Source of the DNA: Prosthecobacter sp.
GTDB taxonomy: Bacteria; Verrucomicrobiota; Verrucomicrobiia; Verrucomicrobiales; Verrucomicrobiaceae
NCBI RefSeq assembly: GCF_020439865.1
Contig: NZ_JAGRPF010000075.1
Span: 1 to 50,191, forward strand
DNA: 50,191 nt
Direction of reading: 5' to 3'
Position numbers and translations under genes: made by a program. Shown here in pieces: positions 45,425-50,191 of the stretch. Below the pieces are notes generated by a model. It did no database searches and was not told the origin of the DNA. It worked only from the letters and a program-made list of their open reading frames with translations. Numbering within the stretch: position 1 is the first letter of the stretch; each line of letters opens with the position of its first letter.

Positions 45425-46864
45425 TTAACGCCCGCCATTCTGCCCGACCCTGCGGGCAAGTCGCGAACGCAGGTCGCCAAGCGTTTGCGCGTGCGCGGGA
45501 TCGCTGATGACATTTCGCATTTCGGAAGGATCGGCATCCAGGTCGTAAAGCTCGTCCGAATCCGGAAGTTCGAGGTAATGAATCAACTTCCAACGCGTGG
45601 TACGAAGCGCTTGGTAGCCCATCTGGCGAATGCGTGGGAAGACCGTGTCGGTGTAATACTCGATCATGAAGTCCTCGCGCCAGCCGGGTGGCGGGCTTAT
45701 GCCCAAGAGCGGCAGCAATGAACGGCCCTGGATCTGCGACGGAGGCTCGATGCCGGCAAGTTCGAGGCAGGTCGGTGCGAGATCGATTGTCAGCGCCATC
45801 TGCGACGGTTTGCTTCCGGCCTGAATCACACCCGGCAATCGCATGAGCAGTGGAATGCGGATCGACTCCTCGTAGGCGAGCCGTCGTTCGACACTGAGGC
45901 CGTGCTCGCCGTAGAAATAGCCGTGGTCACTGGTCACCACGACGAGCGTGTGATCCAGCGCGCCCGATTTCTCAAGTTCGTGCAGCAATCCGCCCACGCT
46001 CTCATCCACTCCGGCGAGCATGCGCAGGCGTCCCAGGATGGATTCGTCGCTGCTTCCTGTCGCAGGACCGAGAGGCGGCAGGTCGCCGATGGAACGTTGC
46101 AGCGCCGGTTTGTCCTGTGGAGATGCGAGCGCGCTGGCCGGACGCGGAATGCGTTGTCCTGCGTAGAGGTCGCGATGGCGCTCGGCGGGGATGAAGGTCG
46201 AGGCATTCGGATCGCTGAGGCTGCCGTCGGCACGCTGCACGGTCTCGGGATGCAGGGCCTTGTGCGAAAGATAGAGCAGAAAAGGTTTCGAGTGCGGCTG
46301 CTGCAGGAATTGCAGCGCCTGCTGATGCAGCACGTCGGTCGCGTGGCCCTTTTCCTTCCGCACTTCGCCATTCACGTTCAACACCGGATCAAACGAAGTC
46401 CCCTGCCCCTTGAGGCACACCCAGTGATCAAATCCCGGACGACGCGAGTCGTCGTTGCCCATGTGCCACTTGCCGATGAAGGCGGTCTCGTAACCGGCGC
46501 CTTGCAGTGACTGCGGGAAGGTGGCGAGCTTGTGGCTCTGCGGACCACGCTCGGTGTTGTCCGTGATCCCATGCGCACGCGCATGCATGCCGGTGAGCAG
46601 GCATGCGCGACTGGGCGAGCACAGCGGCGTGGTGGCGAAGGCATTGAGAAAGCGGGCGCCCTCACTTGCCACGCGATCCATGTGCGGCGTCTTCACAAAC
46701 GGATGCCCAGCGCAACCGAGATCGTCCCAACGCAGGTCGTCCACCAGCACCACGAGCATGTTCGGTGGCGAGGCAGCTGCACATGGCAACACCGCCAACG
46801 TCAGACTTAGCGCGAGGCATTGCGCAATGCGGGTTAGGAATCCTGAAAACGAAAAGTCACGCAT
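45425..46864 (-). CDS. exported sulfatase, canonical CxPSR type
   Basis: A 479-residue type I sulfatase. The leader ends LPCAAA. The metal-binding start is NMLVVLVDDLRWDDLGCAG. The active-site signature LCSPSRACLLTGM contains Cys82, the formylglycine precursor, and AFIGKWHMGND supplies the conserved Lys and His. VVVTSDHGYFYGEHG is the later Asp-His site. The N-terminus resembles heparan or N-acetylglucosamine-6-sulfatase-type enzymes, but the substrate cannot be fixed. It is a different subgroup from the sulfatase at 41179-42615, so the two may act on different linkages of one polymer. The nearest gene upstream is the short-chain dehydrogenase, 74 bp away. Confidence 0.92.
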   Translation of the reverse strand: MRDFSFSGFLTRIAQCLALSLTLAVLPCAAASPPNMLVVLVDDLRWDDLGCAGHPFVKTPHMDRVASEGARFLNAFATTPLCSPSRACLLTGMHARAHGITDNTERGPQSHKLATFPQSLQGAGYETAFIGKWHMGNDDSRRPGFDHWVCLKGQGTSFDPVLNVNGEVRKEKGHATDVLHQQALQFLQQPHSKPFLLYLSHKALHPETVQRADGSLSDPNASTFIPAERHRDLYAGQRIPRPASALASPQDKPALQRSIGDLPPLGPATGSSDESILGRLRMLAGVDESVGGLLHELEKSGALDHTLVVVTSDHGYFYGEHGLSVERRLAYEESIRIPLLMRLPGVIQAGSKPSQMALTIDLAPTCLELAGIEPPSQIQGRSLLPLLGISPPPGWREDFMIEYYTDTVFPRIRQMGYQALRTTRWKLIHYLELPDSDELYDLDADPSEMRNVISDPAHAQTLGDLRSRLARRVGQNGGR

Positions 46865-46938
46865 CCTGACTCAACGAACGGCGCCCCGAATTCCTTTTCA
46901 TGGCAATCAAACGCCCGTTCCCGTCCGGTTCTGCATCG

Positions 46939-47649
46939 TCAGGCCGGCTTCACCGAGAAATCGCTGTCATCCAGCGAACGAAGCACGAGTTCGCGCGGCA
47001 CGCAGAAGTCATCCATCTCGAGGCAGCTCACGATGCCGTCGGCGATGTGTTCCGGTTTGAGGAAAAGCTGCTTCGGAGCCTGGCGCTGCGAGGCATCGTC
47101 CCAGAAGGCCGTGTCCACACCGCCGGGAAGGATCGCAGTGACGCGGATGCGATGTGCGGCGGCTTCCTCGGCGAGGCCTTGTGTGAAGCCACGCACGCCC
47201 CACTTCGCGGCGCAGTAAACCGTTTCGCTCGGGATGCCGCGCAGGCTGGCGGTGGAGATCACATTGATGATGTGGCCCTGCTTGTGTGGGATCATGGCCT
47301 TCAACGCGGCCTGGGATCCGAGGATGGTGCCTTTGAGATTCACATCGAGCATGAGGTCGATCTCGCTTTCGGTGTAGTCCGGAATCCAGCGATGGCGTGC
47401 GAGGCCGGCGTTGTTCACCCACACGCTGATGTGGCCGAGTCGCTCGGTTACTTGATCGACGGCCGCCTGCACGTCCGAAGCGCTTGTGACATCGCATCGC
47501 ACGGAGAGTGCGTTTGGATCGTTGAGATCAATTTCAACGAGATCGAGAAGCGCCACCCGTGCGCCACGGGCGAGAAGTGCTTTCGCAGTGGCGAGGCCGA
47601 TGCCTTTGGCGCCGCCGGTGACGACGCAGACTTGGTTTGTCAGGTTCAT
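46939..47649 (-). CDS. short-chain dehydrogenase/reductase
   Basis: A 236-residue classical SDR and one of the few clearly cytosolic products in this run. The NAD(P) site TGGAKGIG is at 11-18, and LDLVEID after the second strand favours NAD(H). NNAG is at 79-82, the catalytic Ser is 132 or 135 in VISTAS, and Tyr145-x3-Lys149 lies in YCAAK. The terminal part (LPGGVDTAFWDD) is typical. It is most likely a general 3-ketoacyl or sugar/alcohol reductase; the substrate is unknown. The ATG overlaps the stop of the TrkA-C gene upstream as ATGA (47646-47649). Confidence 0.92.
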   Translation of the reverse strand: MNLTNQVCVVTGGAKGIGLATAKALLARGARVALLDLVEIDLNDPNALSVRCDVTSASDVQAAVDQVTERLGHISVWVNNAGLARHRWIPDYTESEIDLMLDVNLKGTILGSQAALKAMIPHKQGHIINVISTASLRGIPSETVYCAAKWGVRGFTQGLAEEAAAHRIRVTAILPGGVDTAFWDDASQRQAPKQLFLKPEHIADGIVSCLEMDDFCVPRELVLRSLDDSDFSVKPA

Positions 47650-48356
47650 GGTTCCTTGTTCTTGGTTCCTGGTTGTTCCAGAGGCTGGGTCATCGCCTGC
47701 AGGGCGTTTTCCTTGCCGTAGGCGGTCAGGATGTCGCCCGCCTGAATCAAGTCATCACGACTCGGGATGCCGGGGACGGTTTTGCCCTCGCGCTTGATGG
47801 CAAGAATGACGACACCGCGATCCCATGGGCGTGAATCGCGTAGCGTGCGGCCTGCCAGGAAAGTGTCCGGCAGCACTTCGATCTCGGAGACGACGTAACC
47901 GTGCTGGATTCGCAGCAGCAGTTCGTAATCGAGGGCACGGACCATGCCGGTGCGTTCGAGCGTGTATTGGATGACGCGGTCGAGCACTTTTTGAAACCAG
48001 CTCATGCGGGAAATGAGCAACAGCACGAGGAGTCCGCCGATCAGCCATGCTAGCATGAGCATTGTGTCGCCACCGGAGCCGCTCTGTAGCAGCGTGACGA
48101 TGAGCGTGGCGAGCGCAGAGGTGAGGCCGACGTTTCCGGCGAGAATGAGATCGCGGATGATGCGGCGGCGCACCGGGTGATTCACGACGAGTTCCGCCTC
48201 CTTCGTGGTGAAACCGACGCCGAAGAACGCCGAGTACGCCTGAAAGCTGGCGGTGTCCCAGCTGATGCCGGTCATCATCAGCGCCGTCGCACCGACACGC
48301 ACCGCCAGCAGCGAGACGAGCGCGATGACGAGCAGGGCGATGACAGGAGCGGCCAT
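47646..48356 (-). CDS. membrane protein with C-terminal RCK/TrkA_C domain
   Basis: A 236-residue inner-membrane protein with two or three hydrophobic segments: about 1-22 (APVIALLVIALVSLLAV), 70-90 (NVGLTSALATLIVTLLQ) and 98-116 (LMLAWLIGGLLVLLLI). The C-terminal 80 residues (EIEVLPDTFLAGRTLRDSR, VVILAIKREGKTVPGIP, LIQAGDILTAYG) match a TrkA_C ligand-binding domain. The nucleotide-binding TrkA_N domain is absent, and no potassium selectivity-filter sequence is visible, so it is not a complete channel. A role in sensing or transport with another subunit is possible. I use the ATG at 48356; a TTG at 48371 would add five residues. Confidence 0.8.
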   Translation of the reverse strand: MAAPVIALLVIALVSLLAVRVGATALMMTGISWDTASFQAYSAFFGVGFTTKEAELVVNHPVRRRIIRDLILAGNVGLTSALATLIVTLLQSGSGGDTMLMLAWLIGGLLVLLLISRMSWFQKVLDRVIQYTLERTGMVRALDYELLLRIQHGYVVSEIEVLPDTFLAGRTLRDSRPWDRGVVILAIKREGKTVPGIPSRDDLIQAGDILTAYGKENALQAMTQPLEQPGTKNKEP

Positions 48357-48402
48357 GAGGTAGTATGACAAATAACGAAATCCGCAGATCGAATCTCAAC
48401 CA

Positions 48403-48783
48403 TCAGAGGTGCTTTTCACTGACAGATTTGTCGTGATCGTAGATCTGCTCCTTCGTCTGCTTGCCCTTCATGTCCCAGTAGCGGTTCAGACCATGGCGCT
48501 GGCCGTGATCGAAGTTCGTCTCGGCGGACTGCTGGCCGTTTTCCCACCATTCCTTCATCACGCCGTGCATCTTGCCGGCGGTGTAAGGATATTCGCCCGC
48601 GGTCTTGCCATTGGAGTGCTTGTTGCGAACAAGCCCGGTGTACGGCTTGCCCTTGTAATTCGCCTCCTTGCCTTCATTGAGGAGTTCGACGTCCTTGTCG
48701 GCAAAATCGACTTCGGCAGGCTGTTTTTCGCCGCAGGAGGAAAGGCAGAAGGCGCAGAGCAGGAAGGTGAGGAACCGGTTCAT
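48403..48783 (-). CDS. small lipoprotein with MORN-like repeats
   Basis: A 126-residue lipoprotein. The lipobox is L14-S-S-C17 after a short hydrophobic leader. The mature part has repeated 'G...G....Y..NG......Y..G' elements (YKGKPYTGLVRNKHSNGK, YTAGKMHGVMKEWWENGQ, DHGQRHGLNRYWD), which fit the MORN_2/YwqK antitoxin-like repeat. No toxin gene is next to it, so an antitoxin role is not supported; such repeats are frequent in surface lipoproteins. It lies between the TrkA-C gene (46 bp) and the haem protein gene (45 bp). Confidence 0.82.
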   Translation of the reverse strand: MNRFLTFLLCAFCLSSCGEKQPAEVDFADKDVELLNEGKEANYKGKPYTGLVRNKHSNGKTAGEYPYTAGKMHGVMKEWWENGQQSAETNFDHGQRHGLNRYWDMKGKQTKEQIYDHDKSVSEKHL

Positions 48784-48828
48784 GGATGCAGCTTGGAGAT
48801 GACGCGCTGCATTGCAACCCGCGGCTCC

Positions 48829-50145
48829 TCACTTGCTTGCCAGCGCCTTCTTCCATTCCGGAGGTGCTCCCGGCAACGTTTCCGCGAGGATACGTCGAAT
48901 GTTGGAGCGTTCGGATTCGCCGAGATAGTCGTAGCTGCCGGTGGTGTCCTTGCCTTCGAGGACGGTCCAGAGACGGCTGAGGACGGTTTGCTTCAATGGC
49001 GCGGTGAGGTGCTGGAAGGTGAGGGAATAGACCATGTAGCTGCAGCGGTGCTTGAAGAGGCGGTTGAGAAGCTGGAAATCCTTCAGGCTGCGACCGTCGC
49101 TGCTTTGCGGGGCGCGTTTGGTGAAGGCGGTCTGGAAGGCGGGATCGCCCTCGATGCCGCCTGCGGGGAGTTCGGCTTCGTCTTTGAAAAGCAACGCCTC
49201 GACGACGTCCTCAGCACAGTGGTCGATGATGCGGCGTGCGGTGCCGACGGGCTCGCGCTCGACCTTCTCGCCCAGTTCGCGCTGGAGGCTGGTCTGCATG
49301 TGCATGGCACGCAACGAGGTGTGATTCGCCTTGGTGAGGATGTTCTGCACGCTGGTCTGATGCTCGAGCACCATGAGCGCGACGATGTCGCTGGATTTGC
49401 GCTTGTAGGGCGTGGTGTCGAAGAACTTGCCGAGGTTGGTGATGTTCGCGCCTTTTTTGAAATCGATGTCGATGGTCTGGTCGTTCTGCTCGGTGGCGGT
49501 GACGTTGCCGCGGTGCAGCACGCTGCCGTGTTTGCCAGTGACGTACCAGCCGCCCCAGCGATCGCTGAACGGTGTCGTTGTATCGACCACGGTGCTGCCC
49601 TGGCTCATGATGGGATGGCCTTCGGGGCCGGGAAACACGGAGCGCACGATGACACCGGGAACCTCGGGGGTGAAGGGGCCGCCGTGGCAGCTCAGGCAGC
49701 TTTGATCGCGCTGGAAGTGCAGCGGCTTCTGCGGCGCCTCATATGGATCGAGCAGGTAGAAGATGGGACCGAGCTTCGGATCGATGGTGGAGACCTCGAT
49801 GCTGCCGCCGAGGCAGTAACCGACGTAGGCGTTGTCGCCGAAATACACGACGCGCGGCGTCTGCGGACTGATGCGATCGTTCTGCTTGCTCGTTTTCGAG
49901 AACACCATGACCTGCGATTCGGCAGGAATGTCGAACTGCTTCATCACATCGCGCAGCACGGTCCATGCGTCCGTGCGATCGACTTTGACCTTCCCGGTGG
50001 CCATCAGGCGTTCGAGACGCTGCGCAGCATCGTTCGGCTCCGTTTCCGAGTAGCGGATGGGCGCGTTTTCGTATTCGTCTTCGGCCAGCACGGTGAGACC
50101 GGACAGCGAAACGACGAGCAGGCTCGTTTGAAGGAGGCGGTTCAT
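48829..50145 (-). CDS. exported c-type haem protein of unknown function
   Basis: A 438-residue exported protein with signal peptide (LLVVSLSGLTVLAEDE). A single c-type haem motif CLSCH (150-154) follows HFQRDQS and precedes GGPFTPEVPGVIVRSVF. The rest (FGDNAYVGYCLGGSIEVS, RWGGWYVTGKHGSVLHRGN, SDIVALMVLEHQTSVQN) is not from a family I can name, though it looks like a conserved multi-haem-associated or 'cytochrome c domain' hypothetical common in PVC bacteria. The long helical C-terminus ends in ETLPGAPPEWKKALASK. The 46 bases after its start to the right edge hold nothing recognisable. The gene may be the first of the minus-strand run or continue it from beyond the window. Confidence 0.85.
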   Translation of the reverse strand: MNRLLQTSLLVVSLSGLTVLAEDEYENAPIRYSETEPNDAAQRLERLMATGKVKVDRTDAWTVLRDVMKQFDIPAESQVMVFSKTSKQNDRISPQTPRVVYFGDNAYVGYCLGGSIEVSTIDPKLGPIFYLLDPYEAPQKPLHFQRDQSCLSCHGGPFTPEVPGVIVRSVFPGPEGHPIMSQGSTVVDTTTPFSDRWGGWYVTGKHGSVLHRGNVTATEQNDQTIDIDFKKGANITNLGKFFDTTPYKRKSSDIVALMVLEHQTSVQNILTKANHTSLRAMHMQTSLQRELGEKVEREPVGTARRIIDHCAEDVVEALLFKDEAELPAGGIEGDPAFQTAFTKRAPQSSDGRSLKDFQLLNRLFKHRCSYMVYSLTFQHLTAPLKQTVLSRLWTVLEGKDTTGSYDYLGESERSNIRRILAETLPGAPPEWKKALASK

Positions 50146-50191
50146 GACTTGGGAAGCAAAATGCGGTTCAGGCGGGTTCCGTCCGTGCCGG

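Noticed and set aside
48403..48783. Antitoxin of a toxin-antitoxin pair
   Set aside because: The product is a lipoprotein with a lipobox, and no toxin gene is adjacent. The MORN-like repeats alone do not support the role.

Overview
The window reads as a stretch of a high-GC chromosome from a member of the Verrucomicrobiota, probably Verrucomicrobiales and Prosthecobacter/Verrucomicrobium-like. This is inferred from the gene families: three secreted DUF1501 proteins, two PSCyt1-DUF1549-DUF1553 proteins, a membrane-bound-dehydrogenase/HEAT/cytochrome c protein, a PmoA-like (DUF6807) protein, two sulfatases, an SHD1-PQQ propeller protein and a bactofilin fusion. These are typical of the Planctomycetes-Verrucomicrobia group. 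I saw no rRNA, tRNA, CRISPR array, prophage or insertion sequence. Most start codons lack a clear Shine-Dalgarno sequence.

Layout. At 1-5.0 kb, on the minus strand: the 5' part of an SHD1/PQQ beta-propeller protein that runs off the left edge, a TIGR03790-type secreted protein translationally coupled to a PhnP-like metallo-hydrolase, and homoserine O-acetyltransferase (metX). At 5.1-7.9 kb, on the plus strand: a Mrr-like/bactofilin fusion and a multipass membrane protein. At 7.9-10.1 kb, minus strand: an esterase coupled to a DUF1501 protein. At 10.2-26.8 kb, plus strand: a small secreted protein and then one 15.6-kb gene for a 5,210-residue surface protein. At 26.8-50.1 kb: seventeen consecutive minus-strand genes with short gaps or 4-nt overlaps, nearly all for exported proteins.

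The giant gene is the outstanding feature. It starts with a membrane anchor, a fungalysin-type propeptide and an M36 metalloprotease domain (HEYGH plus GEGWSDF). About 4,400 residues of beta-sandwich modules follow. These are not random repeats. Five higher-order units can be recognised, each a block of Calx-beta-like modules (3, 3, 3, 3, 1) followed by a plain Ig-like 'SPQ' module and a second Ig-like module. In four of the five units a jelly-roll-like domain of about 170 residues is inserted into that second module. MAM-like modules, a BACON-like module with its own unique insert, and a dockerin-like C-terminal region are interspersed or appended.

The minus-strand run at 26.8-50 kb looks like an export-heavy catabolic or surface-processing locus. 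It has two formylglycine-type sulfatases, an SGNH acetylesterase, a short-chain dehydrogenase, an M20 amidohydrolase, a class C beta-lactamase-fold hydrolase, a tandem metallo-beta-lactamase protein, and the DUF1501/PSCyt1 partners with c-type haem motifs. Use of sulfated or acetylated polysaccharide is a reasonable inference but is not shown by the sequence. The two closely related DUF1501 genes (8.7-10.1 kb and 30.4-31.8 kb) end in the same ATGA overlap yet are followed by unrelated genes. This suggests duplication and re-partnering.
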